Positions 1-5,578 are shown, counted from the first letter of the stretch. The stretch: 7,726 bases of DNA from Fimbriimonadales bacterium (GCA_026416065.1 JAOAFW010000186.1:1-7726), one strand, 5' to 3'. A program made the numbers and translations. Notes: generated by a model from the letters alone, not told the origin.

Positions 1-18
1 AGCGGAGCGAGGAATCTC
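1..18 (+). repeat. Possible edge copy of the REP-like repeat
   Basis: AGCGGAGCGAGGAATCTC at the very edge resembles the right half of the same repeat type as 1467-1492 (AGCG ... GAATC; about 12 of 18 positions match the internal copy). It lies in opposite orientation and within the GT-C reading frame. The other half is outside the window, so this is tentative. Confidence 0.22.
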
Positions 19-495
19 AAACCGAGCCACTGCCAACGCTGCCGCCGCCGTTGCGCCTACCCACCACCAAGCCGACCACTTGCCAATTAAAGCCGTCAGT
101 CCTGTCTGCTGCAGGCTTATGGCGACGGCGACGCCCAGCGCGAGCCAATCGGGGTGGGGATACTCAATCAGACGGGCGTAGGCGCGTACCAGAACAAATA
201 GCCCCCACGCCGAAAGAACCATCAGCAGCCAGTTAGTCAGGCGGAAGCCCCACGCACGCTCGCCGTAGAGCGCGTAGTCCAGCGCAATCGAGAGGCTGGA
301 GATGGGGCGGTAGAAGCCGTTTTCCAGCAGCCAGTCGCCTGTGACCCGGCGCCATGCGCCTGCGAGTCCACCCGTATCGCGCACGGCGTTGAGCATCACC
401 GCCGTGTCGCTGTCGGCGCGTAGGGGAACATTTAGAAACGCTTGGGGCATGGCGAGCGCGTGCAAACACAGGATTGCGCCCAGCGCCGCCCACAC
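1..495 (-). CDS. GT-C-type membrane glycosyltransferase (PMT/ArnT-like), N-terminal part, cut by left window edge
   Basis: An open frame of 165 codons runs off the left edge with no stop. The GTG at 493-495 is chosen as start because it lies 7 nt after the ferredoxin stop and begins directly with a membrane helix (WAALGAILCLHALAM, residues 2-16). After that helix comes an acidic loop, ADSD (27-30), where GT-C enzymes usually carry the catalytic acidic pair. Next is the segment FYRPISSLSIALDYALYG (61-78) and then RLTNWLLM (85-92), a pattern typical of the first periplasmic loop and second helix of PMT/ArnT-like and TPR-linked mannosyltransferase-like families. More hydrophobic stretches follow around 93-105 and 120-160. 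The family transfers sugars from a lipid-linked donor outside the cytoplasmic membrane; acceptor and sugar cannot be told. No clear Shine-Dalgarno precedes the start. It is probably transcribed with the ferredoxin gene. The last codons may run into a repeat at the edge. Confidence 0.72.
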   Translation of the reverse strand, partial: MWAALGAILCLHALAMPQAFLNVPLRADSDTAVMLNAVRDTGGLAGAWRRVTGDWLLENGFYRPISSLSIALDYALYGERAWGFRLTNWLLMVLSAWGLFVLVRAYARLIEYPHPDWLALGVAVAISLQQTGLTALIGKWSAWWWVGATAAAALAVARFEIPRSA

Positions 496-502
496 GCCCC
501 AA

Positions 503-745
503 CTACTTGCTCTGCTTGAAGAAGAGCGCGTTCTTCTCAATATAGTGGCGCCATTCAGGGGGCACTTCCGTGTCCGCATAGATGGCGTTCACGGGGCACT
601 CCGGTTCACATAACCCGCAGTCGATGCATTCGTCAGGATGGATATACAGCTGATCCTCGCCCTCGTAGATGCAATCCACAGGGCACACGGCAACACACGA
701 CTTATCCTTCACGCCAATACAGGGTTCCGTGATAACATACGGCAT
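503..745 (-). CDS. fdxA: 7Fe ferredoxin ([3Fe-4S][4Fe-4S])
   Basis: This is a small cytoplasmic electron carrier of 80 aa that closely follows the Thermus/Azotobacter FdI-type 7Fe ferredoxin pattern. Cys9, Cys17 and Cys50 match the 3Fe-4S ligands. Cys21, Cys40, Cys43 and Cys46 match the 4Fe-4S ligands, and Cys25 is the extra cysteine seen in this family. The sequence opens with PYVITEPCIGVKDKSC and contains CIDCGLCEPECPVNAIY. The C-terminal tail (PPEWRHYIEKNALFF) is the short helix usual for the family, so the protein is full length. The ATG at 743-745 is chosen over an in-frame GTG at 763 because AGGAGG (754-759) sits 8 nt before it and would lie inside the gene otherwise. It lies 36 nt downstream of the SLH-like gene and 7 nt before the GT-C gene. 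The stop is TAG. The redox partner is unknown. Confidence 0.95.
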   Translation of the reverse strand: MPYVITEPCIGVKDKSCVAVCPVDCIYEGEDQLYIHPDECIDCGLCEPECPVNAIYADTEVPPEWRHYIEKNALFFKQSK

Positions 746-753
746 AACGATAG

Positions 754-759
754 CCTCCT
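754..759 (-). promoter_or_regulatory. Ribosome binding site of the ferredoxin gene
   Basis: A perfect AGGAGG on the minus strand lies 8 nt before the ATG at 745. It decides the start in favour of the protein beginning MPYVITEP rather than a six-residue longer form starting at the upstream GTG. Confidence 0.85.
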
Positions 760-781
760 GCACTTAAGGATACCCGATAGG

Positions 782-1432
782 TCAATTCATGTGAGGTTCG
801 TCGCGATAGCGCTCCAGGATGCGTTGCGCCACATCACGGAGTATATCGGGGAGTTCTTTACCCAGCACGGGATCGTTCGGTTTTTCGTACAGGAGCGAAC
901 CCGCGCTAATCCAGCCTCCCTGCGCCAGATACTGCAGAGAGCGATAAGCGGGATGTTTTCTGTCGAGCCGGATGGTCGGCTGCGTCTGGAAGCGTGTAAT
1001 CCCGCGCGGCGCGCCAATCTGCGCACGCATCTGCGCGTCCAGCCGCTGAGCGTATTGCGCCAGCATCTGCCCCACCTGATAGCGAGGCATGGGCTTGCTC
1101 GCGCTGAACTGAGGCGGAATCGCGCCGCGCGCTTTGAGTTCCTTCAGCGCAGCCTGTGCCCACGCGGGATGCTTACCTTCCAGGCGCACGCTGCCCGCAC
1201 TGGCTGTGCTAATCGGCTTCTGGAACGCTTCGGTAAGTCCACGCTCCAAATTGACGATGAATTCGGCGGTGAGGATTGCCACCTCGTAGCCCGTGAGTGG
1301 CTCGTCGTAGGCTGAGGTCGGCTTTGGCGGTGGCGTGTGGAAATTCGGCTGACGCTGTGTCCCCTGCGACCAGAGCAAACTAACTAACAGCAGGCTCAAC
1401 CCTGCAGCGCGTAGCAAAGCGAAACGGTTCAT
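782..1432 (-). CDS. Secreted protein with degenerate SLH-like repeats
   Basis: A 216-aa protein of no firmly recognised family. Residues 1-23 form a Sec-type signal peptide: MNRF, then a hydrophobic core LLLVSLLW, then SQG. A Pro/Thr-rich linker follows to about residue 45. Three stretches then resemble S-layer homology repeats: a partial one (45-60, PLTGYEVAILTAEFI), one at 88-130 (HPAWAQAALKELKARGAI, then SKPMPRYQVGQMLAQYA), and one at 160-208 (HPAYRSLQYLAQGGWI, then KELPDILRDVAQRIL). The order His-x-aromatic, helix, Arg-Gly/Gly-Gly plus Ile, then a Pro-x-x-Arg-Tyr helix is the usual SLH layout, but the HWA and TRAE-type signatures are degenerate. SLH domains bind cell-wall polymers or peptidoglycan, so a cell-envelope role is inferred. 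There is no Shine-Dalgarno; a CATAAT box ends 7 nt before the ATG, suggesting a leaderless transcript. It is followed by the ferredoxin gene. Confidence 0.7.
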   Translation of the reverse strand: MNRFALLRAAGLSLLLVSLLWSQGTQRQPNFHTPPPKPTSAYDEPLTGYEVAILTAEFIVNLERGLTEAFQKPISTASAGSVRLEGKHPAWAQAALKELKARGAIPPQFSASKPMPRYQVGQMLAQYAQRLDAQMRAQIGAPRGITRFQTQPTIRLDRKHPAYRSLQYLAQGGWISAGSLLYEKPNDPVLGKELPDILRDVAQRILERYRDEPHMN

Positions 1433-1439
1433 ACCCGTA

Positions 1440-1445
1440 ATTATG
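1440..1445 (-). promoter_or_regulatory. Putative -10 box, leaderless start of the SLH-like gene
   Basis: CATAAT on the minus strand ends 7 nt before the ATG at 1432, with ACGGGT directly before the start and no purine-rich Shine-Dalgarno. At that spacing transcription would begin at or next to the start codon. No convincing -35 hexamer is visible 16-18 nt upstream, so the call rests on the -10 and its position. Confidence 0.4.
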
Positions 1446-1466
1446 GCAGATAAGTGCCGAAAGCGC

Positions 1467-1492
1467 GATTCTTACATGCGCTCAGAATGACA
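1467..1492 (-). repeat. REP-like short imperfect palindrome in the HIT / SLH-gene intergenic region
   Basis: On the plus strand, ATTCT (1468-1472) and AGAAT (1484-1488) form a 5-bp inverted repeat around an 11-nt centre containing GCGC. On the minus strand the unit reads TGTCATTCTGAGCG, then CATGT, then AAGAATC. This resembles a short dispersed repeat type (TCATTCTGAGCG ... AAGAATC) that I recall, unverified, from various environmental bacterial genomes. The whole 125-nt gap (1433-1557) otherwise holds only the SLH-gene promoter and a weak CCCG-TTTTT-CGGG hairpin (1514-1526). Copy number in this genome is unknown. Confidence 0.35.
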
Positions 1493-1557
1493 AAGGATGC
1501 CGGTTGATTCTTGCCCGTTTTTCGGGGCACAGCAAAAAGCCGCGACTACTTCAAGTG

Positions 1558-1902
1558 TTATCCGGGTGGCCAGGTCATATGTCGCCCGCCCAGCAGGTGG
1601 AAATGGAGGTGGTATACCGACTGCCCCGCCGCGCGATTCGTGTTCAGCACCACGCGATAGCCCTCTGCCTCGATGCCTTCTTGCCGTGCAATTTCGGCAC
1701 AGACCCAAAGCAAGTGCCCCAGGAGCGTTTCATGTTCCGTTCGCATCGATGTGAGATTCTCGATGTGTTCGCGCGGCACCACGAGGATATGGGTGGGCGC
1801 CTGCGGGTTGATGTCGCGGAAGGCGAACGCATGCTCGTCTTCGTAGACGACTTGCGTCGGGATCTCGCGCTGTACAAATTTGCAGAACAGACACTCGCTC
1901 AT
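1558..1902 (-). CDS. hinT: HIT-family nucleotide hydrolase (HinT/PKCI-like)
   Basis: A 114-aa cytoplasmic protein of the histidine triad superfamily, close to the usual HinT length. The triad is at residues 98-102 (HLHFH, followed by LLGGR), with His100 or His102 as the expected nucleophile region. The upstream stretch VLNTNRAAGQSVY carries the family Asn and Gln-Ser, although the usual Asn-x-Gly is Asn-Thr-Asn. An N-terminal CLFC (4-7) matches the zinc-binding CxxC of the PKCI/HinT branch, and HILVVPREHI (38-47) is also typical. The family hydrolyses nucleoside phosphoramidates and related AMP-lysine or aminoacyl-AMP type substrates; the true substrate is not clear here. Its ATG overlaps the stop of the upstream IS200-like gene as ATGA, and a strong GGAGGT (1907-1912) lies 4 nt before the start, so translation is probably coupled. 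The stop is TAA. No separate promoter was seen. Confidence 0.93.
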   Translation of the reverse strand: MSECLFCKFVQREIPTQVVYEDEHAFAFRDINPQAPTHILVVPREHIENLTSMRTEHETLLGHLLWVCAEIARQEGIEAEGYRVVLNTNRAAGQSVYHLHFHLLGGRHMTWPPG

Positions 1903-2627
1903 GCCGACCTCCCTGCGGCGCGCTCAGCGCGTCGCTCGCGCAGAAGTGCGCGTATCTTCGTCATCGATTCCTGGGCAATCTGTTGAACCTCTTCGGGCTT
2001 GAGAGAAAGCTTTTCCGCAGCTTGCTCCAGCGTATGCGCTTGCTCGCCTTGCAAACCGTGCAACAGGCGCATCACCACACGCTCTGCAGGCAACAGCTCG
2101 TCCATAACGCGCTCGATCTGCTTGGGATGCAGTGGCTGCGCCAGATCATACACAATCTGCACCAGAACCGGCTCTTCACTTTTGGAGCGGTTCTGCCACA
2201 TTTTCAGCGTATACTCGATCTGTGTATGTCCCAGCGTTTCTGCGAAGTAGCCCTCTGCCCAGAAATTGCGCTTACCAATCTCCGCCTCGAGGCGTGGGAT
2301 TCCTTCAAAGAGGCGGTGGGCGGTGCTGCGCTTGATGTCGCTGACGACATCAGCGAGGGCGTCTGTGGGCTTGAATCCCAGAATCAGATGCACCTGATTG
2401 GGCATGATTCGGTAGGCGATGAGTTCGTACTCGTAGCTCACACACACCTCGGGCAACACTCGCGAGAAGAGCGTGGTGACCTCCTCATCGAAGAGGGGTT
2501 TTTTCGCGCGTGCATAGAAAGCGACCAGCGCATACAGCCTGTACGCGCTCGACCCCGTCGTGCGCAACTTCTCGAAAGGCGACTTCGCCATGCGCTGTTG
2601 CGAACTCCCCGATGGTTTCTTCGCCAT
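1899..2627 (-). CDS. IS200-like (Y1/RAYT-type) transposase-related protein fused to a sigma-70 region-4-like HTH
   Basis: 242 aa from an ATG preceded by GGAGGG (2633-2638). An upstream GTG at 2672 is rejected because it lies inside the promoter motif. Residues 30-150 follow the IS200/REP-associated Y1 transposase fold: YRLYALVAFYARAKKPLF at the start, MPNQVHLIL (75-83) at the HUH position, DIKRSTAHRLF (97-107), and WAEGYFAETLG (123-133) before the nucleophile helix. Two catalytic positions differ. The usual His-x-His is Gln78-Val-His80. By alignment with IS608 TnpA from memory, the tyrosine position is Met143 (KMWQNR), with a Tyr139 one turn earlier. Residues about 179-228 (LLPAERVVMRLLHGL, then HTLEQAAEKLSLKPEEVQQI) resemble sigma-70 region 4, but the recognition-helix arginines are missing. 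No flanking transposon ends were recognised. It is probably a domesticated DNA-binding protein rather than an active transposase. Its stop overlaps the HIT start. Confidence 0.8.
   Translation of the reverse strand: MAKKPSGSSQQRMAKSPFEKLRTTGSSAYRLYALVAFYARAKKPLFDEEVTTLFSRVLPEVCVSYEYELIAYRIMPNQVHLILGFKPTDALADVVSDIKRSTAHRLFEGIPRLEAEIGKRNFWAEGYFAETLGHTQIEYTLKMWQNRSKSEEPVLVQIVYDLAQPLHPKQIERVMDELLPAERVVMRLLHGLQGEQAHTLEQAAEKLSLKPEEVQQIAQESMTKIRALLRERRAERAAGRSA
1907..1912 (-). promoter_or_regulatory. Ribosome binding site for the HIT gene inside the IS200-like gene
   Basis: GGAGGT on the minus strand, within the last codons of the upstream gene, lies 4 nt before the HIT ATG. With the ATGA overlap this allows both direct initiation and reinitiation. 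Confidence 0.7.
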
Positions 2628-2632
2628 GCACG

Positions 2633-2638
2633 CCCTCC
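2633..2638 (-). promoter_or_regulatory. Ribosome binding site of the IS200-like gene
   Basis: GGAGGG on the minus strand sits 5 nt before the ATG at 2627 and selects the start at MAKKPSG. Confidence 0.7.
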
Positions 2639-2658
2639 ACCGAAGCGGCGGTATGATA

Positions 2659-2670
2659 AGTATACCCCAC
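2659..2670 (-). promoter_or_regulatory. Promoter-like motif GTGGGGTATACT upstream of the IS200-like gene
   Basis: TATACT (2659-2664) preceded by TGGGG lies in the 67-nt gap between the helicase end and the IS200-like start, 31 nt before the ATG. The same 11-mer TGGGGTATACT precedes the helicase and MerR genes. A second ATACC follows 4 nt after TATACT. There is no clear -35 at normal spacing. Confidence 0.5.
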
Positions 2671-2694
2671 ACTGAGCGATTCCCTGCCCGCTTT

Positions 2695-3510
2695 TCAGAG
2701 GGTTTTTGCGTTCTGGCGTAGCCAGAGCTGGAGCGCCTCGAGCGAGTCGAAAATCGGTATTCCCGGCGGTAGATTGTTCAGGATCTCAGGTCCGTACGAC
2801 TTGACGCGCAGGCGCGGGTCCAGAAGGGCGACGATTCCCCTGTCAGTGGAGCGTCGGATGAGCCTGCCGAAACCCTGACGCATCTGTTGTTTCGCCATCG
2901 GTAGCGACCACGCGGTGAAAGAGTTAACGCCCTGCACCTCGAACCACGCCTGACGCGCACGCTGCAGCGGCGTTGTGGGTACTTCGAAGGGGATGCGCGT
3001 AAGAATCAAGTTCATCAGGGTTTCGCCGGGCGCGTCGAACCCAGTCCAGAAGGAACGCACGCCAAACAGCACCGAATGTACATCTTCTCGAAACTGCTTG
3101 GAAAGGTCTGCGAGAGCACTTTCCCCTTGCATCAAGATACGGATGCCCGACAGCGGTGGTATACGCTGACGCACCTGTTGCATCTCATGAAAGGAGGCGA
3201 ACAGCACCAGTGCGCGCCCCTGCGTAAGCTGGATGAGCGCGGTAATCTCCTCCGCCAGCCGCTGATAATACAAGCTCGCCCCGTGCGCCTCGGCGCTTTG
3301 CGGCGGCAGCGGCACGGCTCCCACAGGTGGCACATAGAGGGCGCACTGATGCGCGTAATCAAAAACAGGCGGCAAACTCAGTTGATTCGGTGTTTCTAAC
3401 CCCAGCTGCTGCTCGAAGAAGTCGAACCGACCATCTACCGTTAGAGTCGCGCTCATCAGCAGGGCGGGCTGGCGTTTCCAGAGATGTTCGCGCAACCAGT
3501 CTGCCAGCAC
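2695..3510 (-). CDS. dinG: DinG/XPD-type helicase, C-terminal part after an in-frame stop
   Basis: This is the second half of the helicase, in the same frame as 3520-4788 and separated from it only by the TAG at 3520-3522. The listed start is a GTG four codons after that stop; no Shine-Dalgarno was seen, so independent translation is doubtful. Numbered from the ATG at 4788 it covers about residues 427-697 and holds helicase domain 2: SATL (motif III, 446-449), the ALVLFASFHEM strand, FWTGFDAPGE (motif V, 580-589) and QGFGRLIRR (motif VI, 638-646). All are intact, and the C-terminus (DSLEALQLWLRQNAKTL) ends at a TGA in the normal place. By itself it has no Walker A or DEAH motif and could not be a helicase. 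It is followed by the IS200-like gene with its own promoter motif. Confidence 0.85.
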   Translation of the reverse strand: MLADWLREHLWKRQPALLMSATLTVDGRFDFFEQQLGLETPNQLSLPPVFDYAHQCALYVPPVGAVPLPPQSAEAHGASLYYQRLAEEITALIQLTQGRALVLFASFHEMQQVRQRIPPLSGIRILMQGESALADLSKQFREDVHSVLFGVRSFWTGFDAPGETLMNLILTRIPFEVPTTPLQRARQAWFEVQGVNSFTAWSLPMAKQQMRQGFGRLIRRSTDRGIVALLDPRLRVKSYGPEILNNLPPGIPIFDSLEALQLWLRQNAKTL

Positions 3511-3519
3511 CAGCGGCCC

Positions 3520-3522
3520 CTA
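3520..3522 (-). other. In-frame TAG interrupting the helicase gene
   Basis: The minus strand reads WKAC, TAG, GPLVLADWL with the frame kept on both sides, just before motif III. One base change (for example CAG or TGG to TAG) explains it. Three other genes here (ferredoxin, phosphorylase, BASS transporter) end in TAG, so reassignment of TAG is unlikely. It may be a real nonsense mutation or a sequencing or assembly error. Confidence 0.9.
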
Positions 3523-4788
3523 ACACGCTTTCCACCCCTTATCAGTGGGCTCAAGCCAGCAGATGCCTTCCGCAGGCTCTTTCAAGCGTCCCAAGTTTTG
3601 GTGGATTTGAGCGAAGTTATACCTGAATTGGGTGATTGTTTCCTCAACCGCGGCTTGCTGTCCTTCGGTGAGTTCGCCCTTGAAGTCGCGACAGGTTTGC
3701 CCCAACTCGCGGAAGAGCGTGGCGATTTCCGCGCGGAGTGCGTCTACAGCCGCTATAATCTGCGCCTGCAATTCGGATTGGAGTATGGACGCCACCGCTG
3801 GGTGTTGCGCTAAGTCCGTAGACGCCACGCGTGTCACGACGCCGTTGCGCGGCAGCGGCGGTATCGTCGCCATCTCGAACGCATCACGACACCGGGCAGC
3901 GAACCCTTGAACCAACCCATTCACGCTACCCGTAAATCCCGCAGGGGGATTGTCGCTTGCCAGGGCTTCGCCAATTTGATTGCTCAGCGTCGCTGCAAGG
4001 GCGATGAGCGTCTCCAGAAGCTTTTCGTCAAGGTCAAATTCCAGTGCATTTGCCGCGGCGTCCAGCAAGTCATGCGCCTCGTCGACAATCAGAAAGTCGT
4101 AGTCGCCCAGCAAATCAACTTTGTCATCAGTAGAGAGACGCAGTATCGCGTCGCTTAGCACCAGCGCATGGTTTGTAATCACGATGTTCGCTTTGGCGAT
4201 ACGCCGACGCGTCTCGTAGTAGAAGCACTTAGAATAAAACGAGCAGGCTTTCGCACGGCAAGCGGGGGGCGTAGCGATAGTTTCCCACAGGCGGTAACGA
4301 AATGCATCGGGTATCGCTTTCCGCCGCAGAAACTCGTAAAGTTCCGCTTCGGTTCCGTACTGCGCTACGCCTGCCCATTCATGAAGGAACCTGACTACCT
4401 CGGGTCTACTGTCCTTAAGTGGTTTGCCATGGAGGGCGGCGAGGCAGGCATAGCGGTTGCGTCCCATCGCCAGAGCGACGCTGGGCGCATTGGGAAAGAG
4501 GCTCAGGGCGAGCGGGAGGTCGTTGTACCAGTACTGTTCCGCCAGGACATTGGTGTAGGTGCTGATGACGATACGCTTCTTCTGCTGCAGGCTGTAGGCG
4601 ATAGCAGGCAGTAGTGCGGCGAGGCTTTTGCCCACCCCTGTCGGCGCTTCCACCATCCCCGATGTTTTGCCCTTCAGCCGTTCGCACACGAACCGCGCCA
4701 TGTCGCGTTGCACAGGACGCGGCTCGAACCCCGCTTGCGCCTCCAGACGCTGGAAAGCGGCTTCCACCATACCCCACAAACTGTCCAT
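3520..4788 (-). CDS. dinG: DinG/XPD-type FeS ATP-dependent DNA helicase, N-terminal part ending at a premature TAG
   Basis: These 422 aa are the first part of a superfamily 2 FeS helicase that would be about 697 codons if read through. Residues 24-30 (RPVQRDM) hold the Q-motif, 47-55 (EAPTGVGKS) Walker A, and 236-239 DEAH. Cys115, Cys177, Cys182 and Cys188 are spaced as the four FeS-cluster ligands of the DinG/XPD family, followed by the typical NIVITNHALVLSD (201-213). Such helicases unwind DNA 5' to 3' and act in repair or in resolving D-loops, R-loops or G-quadruplexes. There is no N-terminal exonuclease domain. The product ends with KGWKAC just before motif III, so it lacks helicase domain 2 and should not unwind DNA alone. 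The start is an ATG without a Shine-Dalgarno, 13 nt after a TATACT box. The phosphorylase gene lies 54 nt upstream. Confidence 0.9.
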   Translation of the reverse strand: MDSLWGMVEAAFQRLEAQAGFEPRPVQRDMARFVCERLKGKTSGMVEAPTGVGKSLAALLPAIAYSLQQKKRIVISTYTNVLAEQYWYNDLPLALSLFPNAPSVALAMGRNRYACLAALHGKPLKDSRPEVVRFLHEWAGVAQYGTEAELYEFLRRKAIPDAFRYRLWETIATPPACRAKACSFYSKCFYYETRRRIAKANIVITNHALVLSDAILRLSTDDKVDLLGDYDFLIVDEAHDLLDAAANALEFDLDEKLLETLIALAATLSNQIGEALASDNPPAGFTGSVNGLVQGFAARCRDAFEMATIPPLPRNGVVTRVASTDLAQHPAVASILQSELQAQIIAAVDALRAEIATLFRELGQTCRDFKGELTEGQQAAVEETITQFRYNFAQIHQNLGRLKEPAEGICWLEPTDKGWKAC

Positions 4789-4801
4789 AGTATGTTGAGA
4801 G

Positions 4802-4813
4802 AGTATACCCCAA
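4802..4813 (-). promoter_or_regulatory. Promoter-like motif TTGGGGTATACT upstream of the helicase gene
   Basis: TATACT (4802-4807) preceded by TGGGG lies in the 54-nt gap after the phosphorylase gene, 13 nt before the helicase ATG. It shares the 11-mer TGGGGTATACT with two other gene starts. An ATACT follows 8 nt further on, directly before the ATG. The gap has no convincing terminator hairpin. Confidence 0.5.
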
Positions 4814-4842
4814 AGGACAACGGCTTCGGAATCTTATGCGCA

Positions 4843-5571
4843 CTACCCTAACGGCGTCGCTTTCAGGTTACGCAGTGTCTGTGCAAAGAGCTGGGCAATC
4901 GTCTGTGTTGCGCCCTGCATGACTTCGGTGACCTCTTCATGCGTCAGCGGTTGCCCGCTCAGCCCTGCGCCGAGGTTCGTCACAATCGCGACTGCCGCGT
5001 AGTGGATGCCCGCCTCACGGCACAAAATCGCTTCCGGGACGACGGTCATGCCAATCACATCGCCCCCCAGCAGGCGAAACATGCGAATCTCGGCGGGCGT
5101 TTCGTAGCGGGGACCGGGTGCACACACATAGACGCCCTCAGGTTGCGCGGGAATGCCCACTTGCTGCGCCGCATGGAGCAGCGCGTGGCGCAACAACGGC
5201 GAAAACGGTTCAGTGAAGTCGGTGTGCACGACCTCATCGTGATACAGCGTGTTGACTTCACGCATGAAATCCAAAAAATCGCTCAGGATAACCAGTGTGC
5301 CCGGCGTCCAGTCGGTGCGCAGTGAGCCAACCGCAGCGGTCGCCAGCACTGCCTGTACCCCCTGCTCTTTCAGCAGGCGCACGTGCCGCTCGTGAGGGAT
5401 ACGGTGAGGAGGTACCTTGTGTCCTTTGGAGTGGCGCGGGAGAAGGAGTGCAGCTTCGCCATGCAGGGTGCCTTCATACAAGTACACGCCACCGGCATGC
5501 GCATACTCTGACTGAAGCACCCACCCGGGCAGGCTCTGCACTCCTGTTCCACCAATAATCGCTGTTCTCAT
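4843..5571 (-). CDS. Purine nucleoside phosphorylase family (MTAP/S-methyl-5'-thioinosine phosphorylase-like)
   Basis: A 242-aa cytoplasmic enzyme of the trimeric PNP/MTAP family, which splits a nucleoside or 5'-methylthionucleoside with phosphate to give the base and (methylthio)ribose-1-phosphate, in purine and methionine salvage. Family motifs appear in order: AIIGGTG (4-10, phosphate loop), PRHSKGH (45-51), GSLR (82-85), LSDFLDFM (96-103), APGPRYETPAEIRM (151-164), and GMTVVPEA (174-181). At the base-recognition position the sequence is VTN (Asn199) followed by LGAG. Asn there usually means a 6-oxopurine (inosine, guanosine or methylthioinosine), whereas adenine-specific MTAPs have Asp. 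MTIP or PNP activity is therefore more likely than MTAP, but is not proven. It starts 7 nt after the MerR-gene stop with no clear Shine-Dalgarno, which points to co-transcription. The stop is TAG. Confidence 0.88.
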   Translation of the reverse strand: MRTAIIGGTGVQSLPGWVLQSEYAHAGGVYLYEGTLHGEAALLLPRHSKGHKVPPHRIPHERHVRLLKEQGVQAVLATAAVGSLRTDWTPGTLVILSDFLDFMREVNTLYHDEVVHTDFTEPFSPLLRHALLHAAQQVGIPAQPEGVYVCAPGPRYETPAEIRMFRLLGGDVIGMTVVPEAILCREAGIHYAAVAIVTNLGAGLSGQPLTHEEVTEVMQGATQTIAQLFAQTLRNLKATPLG

Positions 5572-5578
5572 CTACAAA

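Noticed and set aside
233..502. Minus-strand open frame directly continuing the ferredoxin after its TAG (possible readthrough extension)
   Set aside because: It is Arg/Ala-rich and low in meaning, and a different frame over the same bases encodes a convincing GT-C membrane protein. The ferredoxin is already full length.
638..1315. 225-aa plus-strand open frame opposite the ferredoxin and SLH-like genes
   Set aside because: It is antisense to two well-supported genes and shows no recognisable domain. High GC makes long antisense frames common.
1513..1528. CCCG-TTTTT-CGGG hairpin as a terminator for the HIT gene
   Set aside because: The stem is only 4 bp and no U-tract follows on the minus strand.
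1983..2675. 230-aa plus-strand open frame opposite the IS200-like gene
   Set aside because: It mirrors the transposase-like gene, has no domain and no ribosome binding site.
3520..3522. TAG as a recoded sense codon (pyrrolysine or code change)
   Set aside because: TAG ends the ferredoxin, phosphorylase and BASS genes at family-normal lengths, and nothing else suggests code change.
4820..4845. CTTCGGAATCTTATGCGC as a further copy of the REP-like repeat
   Set aside because: Only GGAATCT is shared and the CATTCTGAG half is missing.
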